From NCBI RefSeq assembly GCF_023204835.1, contig NZ_CP096270.1:1488001-1552000 (forward strand): a DNA stretch of 64,000 nucleotides. Reading direction: 5' to 3'. The DNA is from Salinarchaeum laminariae (lineage in GTDB: Archaea; Halobacteriota; Halobacteria; Halobacteriales; Salinarchaeaceae). A program made the position numbers and the translations under genes. Positions 35,264 through 44,227 of this stretch are shown one piece after another. A model generated the notes under the pieces. It saw only the letters and a list, made by a program, of their open reading frames with translations. It searched no databases and was not told the origin of the DNA. How positions within the stretch are numbered: the first letter of the stretch is position 1; each line of letters begins with the position of its first letter.

Positions 35264-37096
35264 TCACTCCAACACGATGAGCACGTCGCCCATGTCGACG
35301 CTGTCGCCCTCCGCGATCCGGACCTCGCTGACGGTGCCGCCGGTGTCCGCCACGACGTCGTTTTCCATCTTCATGGCCTCGAGGACGCAGACGACGTCAC
35401 CGGAGGCGACCTCGTCGCCCTCGTCGACGCTGACCTCCAGAATCGTGCCCTGCATCTCGGCGGAGATGCTCTCTCCGTCGCCGACGCCGCTGCTTCCACC
35501 GTCGTCCTGGCCGACGTGATCGGGTCGCTCGCCGCCACTGGCGTCGACCGCACCGGCAGCGATCGGCGGTGCGCCCTCCTCTTCGAGGTTGACTTCGAAC
35601 CGTTTGCCGTTGACCTCGACCGTGAACTCTCGGGTGACGGTCTCTTCGTCGGTGGCGGCGTCGCCGGCGTCCTCTTCGGGACCCCACTGACGCTGGGCCT
35701 CCTCGATGCGGGCGTGGTCCAGCTCCTCGTCGAGATATTTCGTCGTGTGCGTGCCGTCGATGAACGCCTCGTCGGCCATCATCAGACGGTGGAAGGGAAT
35801 GATCGTGGTGATGCCCTCGATCTCGTACTCGCGGAGGGCGCGGAGCGATCGCGAGATGCACTCCTCGCGGTCGGATCCGTGGACGATCAGCTTCGCGATC
35901 ATCGAGTCGTAGTCGCCGGCGAGGTCGTCGCCCTGCCGGAGCGCGTCGTCCATCCGGACGCCGATGCCGCCGGGTGGGTCGTACGTCGAGAGGTGACCGC
36001 CACCGACCGGCTGGAACTCCATTGCCGCGTTCTCGGCGTTGATCCTGAACTCCATCGCGTGGCCCGACAGCTCGACGCTCTCCTGCTCGAATCCGATCTC
36101 CTGGCCGTCGGCGACCCGGAGCTGCCATTTCACGATGTCGATGCCGGTCAGCTCCTCCGTGACGGTGTGTTCGACCTGGATTCGCGTGTTGACTTCGAGG
36201 AAGTAGAAGTTCGTGTCCGGCCCCAGGAGGTCGTCGGGATCGCGGTCGGGATCCTCCTCGACGAGGAACTCGACCGTACCCGCGTTCGTGTAGTCGGCGG
36301 CGTCGACGCCCCGTCGGGCGGACTCACCGATCTGCTCGCGGAGTTCGTCGGAGAGCGCCGGGGAGGGCCCCTCCTCGATGACCTTCTGATGGCGGCGCTG
36401 GAGCGAGCAGTCACGTTCGCCGAGGTGGCGAACGTTGCCGTGCTCGTCGGCGAGGATCTGGATCTCGACGTGGCGCGGCGTCTCGAGGTAGCGCTCGAGA
36501 TAGACCGAGTCGTTGTCGAAGTACGCCTCGCCCTCGCGCTTGGCCGTCTTGAGTTGCTCTTCGGCTTCCTCTTCGTTCTCGACGATCTGCATGCCCATCC
36601 CGCCGCCACCGCCCTCGGCCTTGATCGCGATCGGATAGCCGTGCTCCTCGCCGAACTCGAGCACTTCGTCGACCTCGGTGACGGGCTCTTTCGTCCCCGG
36701 AACGATCGGGACGTCGGCGTCGTTCATGATCGTCCGGGCTTTCGTCTTCTCGCCGAGGCTCTCCATCGCGTCACCGTTGGGACCGACCCACGTGAGCCCA
36801 TCGGCCTCTTCGACTTTTCTGGCGAACGTCGCGTTCTCCGCGAGGAACCCGTAGCCGGGGTGGATCGCGTCGGCGTCGGCCTTTCGCGCCGCCTCGATCA
36901 CCGCGTCGTGATCGAGGTACGATTCGCTGGCCGTCGCCGGGCCGACGTTGTAGGCCTCGTCGGCGTACCGCACGTGGCCAGCATCCTTGTCCGCCTCGCT
37001 GTAGATTGCGACTGTAGAGACGTTCAGCTCCTCGCAGGCCCGCATCACCCGAACCGCTATTTCGCCACGGTTCGCGACCAGCACCTTCCGGAACAT
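35264..37096 (-). CDS. accC: Biotin carboxylase / biotin carboxyl carrier fusion (acyl-CoA carboxylase alpha subunit)
   Basis: 610 residues. ATP-dependent biotin carboxylase (about 1-450): [23 protein letters not shown]-grasp loop [31 protein letters not shown], and active-site [16 protein letters not shown] linker of about 90 residues leads to a biotinyl domain with EAMKMEN and biotin lysine Lys576. The combination is the alpha subunit of acetyl/propionyl-CoA carboxylase (PccA in some haloarchaea). The carboxyltransferase beta gene is not adjacent. Start ATG 37096; an in-frame start further up at 37117 is weaker. Confidence 0.93.
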   Translation of the reverse strand: MFRKVLVANRGEIAVRVMRACEELNVSTVAIYSEADKDAGHVRYADEAYNVGPATASESYLDHDAVIEAARKADADAIHPGYGFLAENATFARKVEEADGLTWVGPNGDAMESLGEKTKARTIMNDADVPIVPGTKEPVTEVDEVLEFGEEHGYPIAIKAEGGGGGMGMQIVENEEEAEEQLKTAKREGEAYFDNDSVYLERYLETPRHVEIQILADEHGNVRHLGERDCSLQRRHQKVIEEGPSPALSDELREQIGESARRGVDAADYTNAGTVEFLVEEDPDRDPDDLLGPDTNFYFLEVNTRIQVEHTVTEELTGIDIVKWQLRVADGQEIGFEQESVELSGHAMEFRINAENAAMEFQPVGGGHLSTYDPPGGIGVRMDDALRQGDDLAGDYDSMIAKLIVHGSDREECISRSLRALREYEIEGITTIIPFHRLMMADEAFIDGTHTTKYLDEELDHARIEEAQRQWGPEEDAGDAATDEETVTREFTVEVNGKRFEVNLEEEGAPPIAAGAVDASGGERPDHVGQDDGGSSGVGDGESISAEMQGTILEVSVDEGDEVASGDVVCVLEAMKMENDVVADTGGTVSEVRIAEGDSVDMGDVLIVLE

Positions 37097-37276
37097 GGCA
37101 GTCGGTTCTGGAGGCACTCACCTGATTCTATCGGTTGAACGAAAGACCGTGAACGATCGGTAGCTGCGATCGGTTCGAGCAGCTGTGGGCCGTTCGACGG
37201 CGCTGATCGGTTCGAGCGGTGTCGTCGCTTCCTGTGGCTCCACCTTGATCGAGCAGCTGCGAACTGGTTCCAGTCC

Positions 37277-38467
37277 CTAGCTCGTCTCGCCCTCGCTCTC
37301 GGGTTCGGTCGCCCCCTCCGCATCCGTCGGGTCGAGATCCACGCCGACGCCGTCGCTCCCACCGACGTACGTCGCGATGCGGACGCCGATCAGGCTGACG
37401 AGCACGCCCGCGACCACGAACGCGGCGAGGCGCTGGCCGGACTCGAGTGCGAACGGCTCGATGGTCAACACGCCGAGCTCGATCCGCGGTATCTCCATCG
37501 ATGCGAGCGTCCCGGCCTCCTCGAGGAAGTAGGCCGAGAACCCGCGGACGACGAGCCCGACGGCGACCGCGACGAACGGGAGGTTGAGGTAGGACGTCCG
37601 AATCCCTTCGTCGCGGAGGACCTCATCGAGCAGTCGGCCGGTCGAGGCGGTCAGTGCGGCCATCGTGACCCACGGGACGGCGGTGTAACAGAACTCCATC
37701 GTGGGTACCAGCACACCCTCGGTGTCTGCCTGTCCGGAGACTCCGAGCGCCCCGGCGAAGAGGCCGACGAGCGTCAGTCCCCCGGCGACGACGTAGGTGA
37801 CGACGGAGACCTGGCCGGAGTAGAGTGCGTCCTGCGCCTGGCGGGTGGCTCGTGCCAGCAACGCGTCGATGCCCAACCCCTTGTAGAGCAAGAAGAGGCC
37901 GATCACCGTCGCGATCGTCGCTGCGGCGACGGCCGGCCCGGCGAACAGCGCCAGCACCGGGAACACCAGCAAGGCCGTCCCGAGCGGGACGAGCGTGGTC
38001 TGGCGCAGCTCCTCGTCGGCGAGGAACTGTTTCATCAGGTAGTAGGTCGATTCGAGGTCCCTGGCCTGTCGAACGACCACGCGATCGACGGAGTCGACCG
38101 GAACGCGGCTCTCGACGAGCGGCACGAGCCGCTCGTCCTCGGCGCTGTCGGTGACGACGATCGCCGAGTCGGGGTCGTAGTCGGCGACGAGACCGTCGAG
38201 CTGTCTGGCGACCGTTCGGTCCGCGGTGACCATCGATTCGGCGGTCCCGGAGACGACCGCGACGACCGCGTCCTCGCCGTCGTCTCGCAGGTCGCGCGTG
38301 ATCCGGAGGGCCTCCAGAATGGAGTTCACGCTCGCGTCCTCGGGATCCGCGAGACCGACGTCGGTCACGAGCGCCTGGACGGCCTCCCAGCCCGCGACGG
38401 GGGTCTCGATTCCCGTAGTGGCTCCCACGTCGTCCACCCGATCGAGGCAGACAACCAGGGTAGTCAC
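37277..38467 (-). CDS. DUF373 family membrane protein
   Basis: 396 residues. A soluble N-terminal half starts TTLVVCLDRVDDVGATTG and includes VVAVVSGTAESMVTADRTVA and SAIVVTDSAEDERLVPLVES; five or six helices follow, with FLLYKGLGIDALL and TSYLNLPFVAVAVGLVVRG. This archaeal family is uncharacterised. The start is GTG 38467; a TTTTAA box about 27-32 nt before it on the minus strand supports a leaderless start. Confidence 0.85.
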   Translation of the reverse strand: MTTLVVCLDRVDDVGATTGIETPVAGWEAVQALVTDVGLADPEDASVNSILEALRITRDLRDDGEDAVVAVVSGTAESMVTADRTVARQLDGLVADYDPDSAIVVTDSAEDERLVPLVESRVPVDSVDRVVVRQARDLESTYYLMKQFLADEELRQTTLVPLGTALLVFPVLALFAGPAVAAATIATVIGLFLLYKGLGIDALLARATRQAQDALYSGQVSVVTYVVAGGLTLVGLFAGALGVSGQADTEGVLVPTMEFCYTAVPWVTMAALTASTGRLLDEVLRDEGIRTSYLNLPFVAVAVGLVVRGFSAYFLEEAGTLASMEIPRIELGVLTIEPFALESGQRLAAFVVAGVLVSLIGVRIATYVGGSDGVGVDLDPTDAEGATEPESEGETS

Positions 38468-38527
38468 GGTACGGTCAGAGGTCGGTCGCGCTGCATTAAA
38501 ACTCTCGTGGTGATTTTCGCGCCGAGC

Positions 38528-38647
38528 GCCGTCACTGCGCAGGGCAGTCGGACCGCCGCCGTCACCGAGCAGTCGGTGCGGAACACCGGCATCGCCGAGC
38601 ATCCCATCCGGATCGCCACCGCCATTGTCGAGCAGTCGATCCGACCC
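38528..38647. repeat. Degenerate 30-bp tandem repeat, four copies
   Basis: Four diverged copies with exact 30-bp period start at 38528, 38558, 38588 and 38618. Core GCCGTCACCGAGCAGTCGG is recognisable in the first, second and fourth. The array fills most of the 198-bp gap between the sugar isomerase stop and the DUF373 start, both on the minus strand. Open frames across it inherit a 10-residue period but lack a start context. Confidence 0.6.
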
Positions 38648-38665
38648 ACTGTCGCCGTTCCACCG

Positions 38666-39415
38666 CTACTGCGACATCGCCTGCTGAACGTTCGACACTG
38701 CGTTCTGTAGATCCGCGACGGCGTCCTCGGGATCCAGTTCGTACTCGACGATCAGTGGTACGTCGGGATCGGCGTGGTCGTCGAGGAGGCCGAGAACCGT
38801 TGCCAGCTCGAGCTCGCCGGCGCCCGGCACGTCTTCGATCGCAGCCGCGCTGGTGTCCTTCAGGTGTACCGTGACGATTCGATCGCCGAGCGTCTCGATG
38901 ACGTCGGCGGGATCCACGTCCTCGACGAGGAAGTGGCCGGTGTCGACGCAGGCGCCGAGCCGGTGGTGCTGGTTGCGCTCCAGCGTGTCCTGGACCTCCG
39001 CGAGCGAGGAGAAGACGCGCGACGTGTCGTCGTGGTGGACCGAGGAGTAGTTGTGAATCGCGACGTCGATTTCGAACTCCTCGGCGAGTTCGAGGAGCTC
39101 CGCCGTGACGTCGTCGCGCATCGGCGGGTAGTTCACCGTGACGTAGTCGGCGTCGAGTCGCTCCGCGAACGCGAAGTGGTCTCGGGCCTCTTCAGCCTCC
39201 TCGAGGTCGACGACGCCGTACCCCCGAACGTCGACCATCGCGGCTTTCAGCGCCGCGACGCTGGCAGCGACGGTCGCTCCGTGATCGTGCGGCGAGAGAT
39301 GCTCCCCCCAGAGTTCCAGTACGTCGACGTCGGCGTCGCCGAGCTCCCCCATAACGTCCGAGAGCGAGCGGTCCCCGAACACCACGCTCTGGACCCCGAT
39401 CGTACGCGTTTCCAT
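38666..39415 (-). CDS. Sugar phosphate isomerase/epimerase (AP endonuclease 2-like TIM barrel)
   Basis: 249 residues. A xylose-isomerase-like TIM barrel with metal ligands spread over VDVLELWGEHL, IDVAIHNYSS, GACVDTGHFLVE, IVTVHLKDTS and LIVEYELDP. Members isomerise keto and aldo sugars or process inositol derivatives; substrate unknown. Start ATG 39415 (METRTIGVQSVVFG); CCTTTTGC about 25-30 nt upstream could be its TATA box. Confidence 0.86.
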   Translation of the reverse strand: METRTIGVQSVVFGDRSLSDVMGELGDADVDVLELWGEHLSPHDHGATVAASVAALKAAMVDVRGYGVVDLEEAEEARDHFAFAERLDADYVTVNYPPMRDDVTAELLELAEEFEIDVAIHNYSSVHHDDTSRVFSSLAEVQDTLERNQHHRLGACVDTGHFLVEDVDPADVIETLGDRIVTVHLKDTSAAAIEDVPGAGELELATVLGLLDDHADPDVPLIVEYELDPEDAVADLQNAVSNVQQAMSQ

Positions 39416-39726
39416 GAATTCGGATCACAGAGCGCGCGCAAAAGGGTTCTGGCAGGGGCGAGCGCCGGGGGTGAACTGGCAGGTGGTACCGGCCGATCGC
39501 GTGGGCCGATTCGCGTGCGTACGCGCGTGACCTATTTCTTGTCCGAGAACTGATCTCGTGTCCGAGACTGAGTTTCGTGGGCGTGGCTGGCGCGCGTGGG
39601 CGTCCCTCAAACGACCTCCCTCAAACGACCAAACCCGTCGGCAGCCTCCAGATGGTGCTCACGTCGTTTCCAGTGTTTCGCGGTGCTCCCTCGCCATTTT
39701 TGTCCGTCCGAACCGAACGTCCAGTC
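39416..39726. other. Divergent spacer with a 14-bp direct duplication
   Basis: 311 bp between the sugar isomerase and SRAP genes. TCCCTCAAACGACC occurs twice in perfect tandem (39603-39616 and 39617-39630). GCCATTTTTGTCC about 25-35 nt before the SRAP start may hold its TATA box. No gene seen. Confidence 0.45.
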
Positions 39727-40458
39727 ATGTGTGGCCGTTTCACGCTCTTCGCCGGCGCGGACGACCTCGGCGAGCGCTTCTCGGTGAGCGTTCCCGCCGA
39801 GTACAGCCCTCGCTACAACGTCTCGCCGAGCCAGCCGGTCCCCCTCATCGGCGACGACGATCCCGGGCGGATCCAGTTCCGCACGTGGGGGCTGCTTCCC
39901 GAGTGGGCGGACGACGCGACCGAGCACGGGTATATCAACGCTCGCGCGGAGACGATCGAGGAGAAACCAGCCTTCCGTTCGGCGGTTCGTCGCAGACGCT
40001 GTCTCGTGCCGGCCGACGGCTTCTACGAGTGGACCGGGGACCGCGGCAGTCGCCAGCCCTACCGCGTCGCGTTCGGCGACGACCGGCTGTTCGCGATGGC
40101 CGGGATCTGGGAGCGATGGGAGGGGCCACGGCGACAGACCGGGCTCGACGATTTCGGGGTCTCGGGGGAGGAGCCTGCCGGCTCTGACGGGCGGGACGAG
40201 CCCCCGACGGAGGTCCGCGAGACGGTGGCGATCCTGACGACGGCGGCAGCCGGCCCGGTCGCCGAGATTCACGACCGGATGCCCGTGATCTTCCCGCCGG
40301 ATCGCGAGCGCGAGTGGCTCGATGCAGACGACGAAGAACGGCGCGCGGAGCTACTCCGTCCGTTCGAGGCGCCCGGCTTCCGCGCCTATCGCGTCTCGAC
40401 CGCCGTCAACGATCCTGGCAACGACGAGCCGGCGCTGGTCGAGCCGATGGGAAGCTGA
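39727..40458 (+). CDS. SRAP/HMCES family abasic-site shield protein (YedK-like)
   Basis: 243 residues. SRAP proteins form a covalent link through Cys2 to abasic sites in single-stranded DNA and protect them. Seen: MCGRFTLFA with Cys2, SPRYNVSPSQPVPLIG, WGLLPEWADDATEHGYINAR, RCLVPADGFYEWTG, and the catalytic histidine in VAEIHDRMPVIFP. A charged insertion (RQTGLDDFGVSGEEPAGSDG) separates two core strands. The start must be ATG 39727, since Cys must follow the initiator Met. Confidence 0.94.
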   Translation: MCGRFTLFAGADDLGERFSVSVPAEYSPRYNVSPSQPVPLIGDDDPGRIQFRTWGLLPEWADDATEHGYINARAETIEEKPAFRSAVRRRRCLVPADGFYEWTGDRGSRQPYRVAFGDDRLFAMAGIWERWEGPRRQTGLDDFGVSGEEPAGSDGRDEPPTEVRETVAILTTAAAGPVAEIHDRMPVIFPPDREREWLDADDEERRAELLRPFEAPGFRAYRVSTAVNDPGNDEPALVEPMGS

Positions 40459-40705
40459 GCAGACGAAACTTGGTCGAGGCGGGGTAGATCGGCTGCACTG
40501 AGGTCAGGCAGACTCGATTGTGTCGGTCTCACCCGGATCGATCGCTCCAGATGGTATTTAAATCTGTGTTGCCGCGGTCGTTCGCTCCGATCGTGTGAGT
40601 GATCAACAGACCCGTATACGGTTTCCGAACGGGCTCTCTGCAGGCGATTTACGTCGGTTCATCGCTGGTGGCCGCCACCAACTCGAGACGCTTCTGATAG
40701 TCACA

Positions 40706-40713
40706 TTTATATA
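40706..40713 (+). promoter_or_regulatory. TATA box of the thermosome gene
   Basis: TTTATATA lies 28-35 nt before the ATG at 40741. It is the clearest TATA element in the window and fits a strong, nearly leaderless promoter; thermosome genes are heat inducible in haloarchaea. A second AT patch TATTTAAAT at 40555-40563 is too far to be this gene's TATA. Confidence 0.7.
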
Positions 40714-40740
40714 GAAGCACTACCTCACTTTCGACCGTCT

Positions 40741-42405
40741 ATGAGTCAGCGTATGCAACAGGGACAGCCGATGATCGTCATGTCGGAAGATTCCCAGCGC
40801 GTCAAGGACGAGGACGCGCAGAACTACAACATCTCCGCAGCCCAGGGCGTCGCGGAGGCCGTCCGTTCCACACTCGGTCCGAAAGGAATGGACAAGATGC
40901 TCGTCTCCTCGATGGGCGACGTCACCGTCACCAACGACGGCGTCACCATCCTGCAGGAGATGGACATCGACAACCCGACGGCCGAGATGATCGTCGAGGT
41001 CGCAGAGACCCAGGAGGACGAGGCCGGCGACGGCACGACGACGGCCGTCGCGATCGCGGGTGAACTGCTCCAGTCCGCCGAGGATCTCCTCGAGCAGGAC
41101 ATCCACCCGACCGCGATCATCAAAGGATTCCACCTCGCGAGCGAGCAGGCACGCGAGGAGATCGACGACGTCGCACAGGAGGTCGACCCCGACGACGAGG
41201 ACCTCCTGCGCAAGGTCGCCGAGACGTCGATGACCGGCAAGGGCGCAGAGCTCAACAAGGAGCATCTCGCGGACCTCATCGTCCGCGCCGTCCAGGCCGT
41301 CACGATCGAAGCCGACGACGGCGAGAACGTCGTCGACCTCGAGTTCCTCAAGACCGAGACCCAGACCGGCGCCGCTGCCAACGAGTCAGCGCTTCTCGAG
41401 GGCGCAATCGTCGACAAGGACCCCGTCCACGACAACATGCCGACGGCTGCCGAGGACGCCGACGTTCTTCTGCTCGACTCCGCGCTGGAGGTCGAGGAGA
41501 CCGACGTCGACACCTCCGTCAACGTCTCCGACCCCGACAAGCTCCAGCAGTTCCTCGACCGCGAGGAGGAGCAGCTCAAGGAGATGGTCGATCAGATCGC
41601 CGACACCGGTGCGGACGTCCTGCTCTGTCAGAAGGGCATCGACGACCTCGCTCAGCACTACCTCGCGAAGCAGGGCATCCTCGCGGTCCGCCGCGTCAAG
41701 AAGTCCGACATGGAGTTCCTGCGTGAAGTGCTCGGCGCGTCCATCGTCTCCGACCTCGACGACGCCACCGCCGACTCGCTCGGCCACGGCGACGTCGTCC
41801 GAGACGAGCAAGACGAGGCGTTCCACGTCACGGGCTCCGGCGACTCCCACGGCGTCACGCTCCTCCTGCGTGGCTCCACCGACCACGTCGTCGACGAGCT
41901 CGAGCGCGGCGTCTCCGACGCCCTCGAGGTCGTCGCCCAGACGGTCTCCGACGGCCGCGTCCTCGCGGGCGGCGGTGCGACCGAGGTCGAGGTTGCACGC
42001 CGACTCCGAGATTACGCCGACAGCGTCTCCGGCCGTGAGCAACTCGCCGTGGAGGCGTTCGCCGACAGTCTCGAACTCGTTCCGCGCGTACTCGCGGAGA
42101 ACTCCGGGCTCGACCCGATCGACACGCTGGTCGACCTCCGCGCAGCACACGACGACGGCGACGTCCGTGCCGGCCTGAACGTCTTCTCCGGCGACGTCGT
42201 CGACACGTTCGACGCAGGCGTCGCGGAGCCGGCTCACGCCAAGCAGCAGGCCGTCTCCGCTGCGACCGAGTCCGCGAACCTCGTGCTGAAGATCGACGAC
42301 ATCATCTCTGCCGGCGACCTCTCGACGGAAGGCGAAGAAGAGGAGGGTGGCCCCGGCGGCATGGGCGGCATGGGCGGTATGGGTGGCATGGGCGGCGCGA
42401 TGTGA
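40741..42405 (+). CDS. ths: Thermosome subunit (group II chaperonin)
   Basis: 554 residues; ATP-driven folding chamber of two eight-fold rings. Seen: VRSTLGPKGMDKMLVSSMGD, VTVTNDGVTILQEMDIDNP, AGDGTTTAVAIAGELL (catalytic Asp loop), LAGGGATEVEVARRLRDYAD and the C-terminal helix ANLVLKIDDIISAG. The tail ends in repeated GGM units, as in other haloarchaeal thermosomes. Which paralogue it is cannot be told here. A hairpin follows the stop. Confidence 0.97.
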   Translation: MSQRMQQGQPMIVMSEDSQRVKDEDAQNYNISAAQGVAEAVRSTLGPKGMDKMLVSSMGDVTVTNDGVTILQEMDIDNPTAEMIVEVAETQEDEAGDGTTTAVAIAGELLQSAEDLLEQDIHPTAIIKGFHLASEQAREEIDDVAQEVDPDDEDLLRKVAETSMTGKGAELNKEHLADLIVRAVQAVTIEADDGENVVDLEFLKTETQTGAAANESALLEGAIVDKDPVHDNMPTAAEDADVLLLDSALEVEETDVDTSVNVSDPDKLQQFLDREEEQLKEMVDQIADTGADVLLCQKGIDDLAQHYLAKQGILAVRRVKKSDMEFLREVLGASIVSDLDDATADSLGHGDVVRDEQDEAFHVTGSGDSHGVTLLLRGSTDHVVDELERGVSDALEVVAQTVSDGRVLAGGGATEVEVARRLRDYADSVSGREQLAVEAFADSLELVPRVLAENSGLDPIDTLVDLRAAHDDGDVRAGLNVFSGDVVDTFDAGVAEPAHAKQQAVSAATESANLVLKIDDIISAGDLSTEGEEEEGGPGGMGGMGGMGGMGGAM

Positions 42406-42407
42406 AA

Positions 42408-42427
42408 TCGGTCAACGACCGACTTTC
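42408..42427 (+). terminator. Hairpin after the thermosome gene
   Basis: TCGGTC-AAC-GACCGA (42408-42422) is a perfect 6-bp stem with a 3-nt loop that starts 3 nt after the stop and is followed by CTTTC. Confidence 0.45.
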
Positions 42428-42573
42428 GTCGCCGACCCGTACTGCGCTCGCGGCCGCTTGACCGCACCGCAGGAAACTCACCCGACCGCTGCGATCGTTT
42501 GCGGATCTCATTCCGTTTCTGCGCTCCCGATACCTCCAGAACCGTCTTCTCCGTTCGAGTGCTAGCTGTTCAC

Positions 42574-43023
42574 ATGCAGTTCGTCGTCTGCGTCGACGGC
42601 TCCGAACAGAGCGACCGAGCGCTCGCCCACGCTGCCGATCTCGTGACGGCGACGGGCGGTTCGCTGACCGTCGTCCACGCGGTCGATCCAGGGGTCTATC
42701 AGCGCCCCGGCGAGGGGCCGATCTCGAGCCGCTCCGAGGGCGAGCAGTCCCTCGTGATCGAGGCGATCGAGGACGCCGAGGATCGCGGCGAGACGGTTCT
42801 GTCCGAGGCCCGGGAGGCAGTGTCGGTCACGGTCGAGGAGGCGTTGCTGTACGGCGATCCGGTCGAGGCGATCGCGGAGTTCGTTGCTGACCGAGAGAAC
42901 GTCGACGGCGTCGTCGTTGGCCACCGAACCGTCAGCGACCGGCACCGGCAGATGCTGGGGAGCGTCGCTCGCGGCCTGATCGAGCGTTCGCCGGTGCCGG
43001 TGACGGTCGTGCGCGAGGACTGA
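42574..43023 (+). CDS. Universal stress protein (UspA family)
   Basis: 149 residues. Starts MQFVVCVDGSEQSDRALAHA and ends SPVPVTVVRED. The ATP-binding Usp signature GHRTVSDRHRQMLGSVARGL keeps the first Gly and LGSVA, but the short spacing and lack of the Gly-Arg-Gly form suggest altered nucleotide binding. Stress-linked role inferred from family; position after the thermosome may be coincidental. Confidence 0.88.
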   Translation: MQFVVCVDGSEQSDRALAHAADLVTATGGSLTVVHAVDPGVYQRPGEGPISSRSEGEQSLVIEAIEDAEDRGETVLSEAREAVSVTVEEALLYGDPVEAIAEFVADRENVDGVVVGHRTVSDRHRQMLGSVARGLIERSPVPVTVVRED

Positions 43024-43116
43024 GATCGCTGCCCGCTCGCGGAGAACCTCCGCCCAGAGCCGGCAATCCGCTGCGGTGCCCACCAGCTATAACCCCAGCC
43101 TGACCGAGTTTCGGGC

Positions 43117-43995
43117 ATGGTAGTCGAACGGGTCGCCGTCACCGGTGGGAACGGAACCATTGGCGAGGCGATCCTCGCCGAGCTCTCCGATCACGACTTC
43201 GAAACCGTCAACCTCGCCCGTGGGGGCCGCCGCGAGGACATCTCCGATCGCTACCAGTCGGTGGATCTCCTCGACGCTGGTGCGGTCTACGCCTCGCTCG
43301 CACAGACCGACGCCGACGCCGTGGTTCACATGGGGACGATCCCGAGCCCGAGCCGACATCCCGGTCACGAGACCTACCGGAGCAACGTCCAGACGGCCTA
43401 CCACGTCCTCGAGGCTGCGGACGCTCTCGGCATCGACAGAGTCGTCTTGCCCTCGAGTATCAACGCCATGGGGGCGGCGTTTCAGGACGCACCGATCGAG
43501 GTCGAGTATCTACCCGTCGACGAGGATCATCCGCTCACGCCGCGGGATCCCTACGCCGTCGCCAAGCACGCGATGGAGGTCACGGCCGACGGCGTGGCGC
43601 GGCGTCCTGACGGCCCGACAATCGCGTCGCTGCGCTACCCGTGGGTCGCCGACGGCGAGACGCTGCGCGAGGCGTTCGAGGCATGGCCGAGCGATCCCGA
43701 CGAGATGCGTGGCGAGCGCTCGAGCACGACGCGGGACGTCCTCTTCAGCTACCTCCATCTCGACGACGCGGCGTCGATCGCGCGCCGGGCGATCGAGGCC
43801 GACCTCGGCGGCCACGAGCGGTTCTGGGCGGTCGCCGGCGACACCTGCGTTCGTACCGACAGCGAGCGACTCGTCGAGGCATTCTTCGACGACGTCGAAC
43901 TTCGCCAGTCGCTCACCGGGAGCGATGCGTTCGTGACGACGGCGAAAGCCGAGGCGCTGCTGGACTGGGAGCCCGCCTGGAGCTGGCGACGCTGA
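43117..43995 (+). CDS. NAD-dependent epimerase/dehydratase (extended SDR)
   Basis: 292 residues. Rossmann loop VAVTGGNGTIGEAILAEL, VVHMGTIPSPSRHPGHETYR, Ser-containing VVLPSSINAMGAAFQ, and the YxxxK pair in DPYAVAKHAME. The overall pattern is like uronate dehydrogenase-type sugar SDRs in haloarchaea. Substrate unknown. A UspA gene lies 94 bp upstream on the same strand. Confidence 0.87.
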   Translation: MVVERVAVTGGNGTIGEAILAELSDHDFETVNLARGGRREDISDRYQSVDLLDAGAVYASLAQTDADAVVHMGTIPSPSRHPGHETYRSNVQTAYHVLEAADALGIDRVVLPSSINAMGAAFQDAPIEVEYLPVDEDHPLTPRDPYAVAKHAMEVTADGVARRPDGPTIASLRYPWVADGETLREAFEAWPSDPDEMRGERSSTTRDVLFSYLHLDDAASIARRAIEADLGGHERFWAVAGDTCVRTDSERLVEAFFDDVELRQSLTGSDAFVTTAKAEALLDWEPAWSWRR

Positions 43996-44027
43996 CGGGC
44001 TGGCGAACGCGGCGCTGTCGCCCGGTT

Positions 44028-44141
44028 CTACCGGTAGAACGCGAGCAGCCAGAGGACTGTGACGACGATCGAGAGGCCGAGCACGACGAGTGCCGTCTCG
44101 GTCGTCGGCAGGTCGGCTGCGAGCGGGAGCGTCGGATTCAT
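44028..44141 (-). CDS. Very small single-helix membrane protein
   Basis: 37 residues: MNPTLPLAADLPTTETALVV then a hydrophobic helix LGLSIVVTVLWLLAFYR. A polar N terminus, one helix and a Tyr-Arg end are what a real miniprotein would show. It is oriented against both neighbours, and an in-frame extension upstream to 44219 is Arg/Pro-rich. No family is known; coding status is a moderate inference. Confidence 0.45.
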   Translation of the reverse strand: MNPTLPLAADLPTTETALVVLGLSIVVTVLWLLAFYR

Positions 44142-44227
44142 GCACCCTGCTTCTGCCGGGCGTGGCCTAAGGATTCCGGATGGGCGAGGTCCGGACGTGC
44201 TTTGTGGCGTGACTGCCAACGACGCCC

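Noticed and set aside
35516..37138. A 540-codon open frame opposite the biotin carboxylase gene
   Set aside because: Shadow of the carboxylase; the sense frame carries the ATP-grasp and biotin motifs.
40555..40563. TATTTAAAT as the thermosome TATA box
   Set aside because: It is about 180 nt upstream of the start, while TTTATATA at 40706 is at the correct distance.
42352..42402. GGM repeat in the thermosome gene as an unusual coding repeat
   Set aside because: A Gly-Gly-Met tail is a known feature of group II chaperonins.
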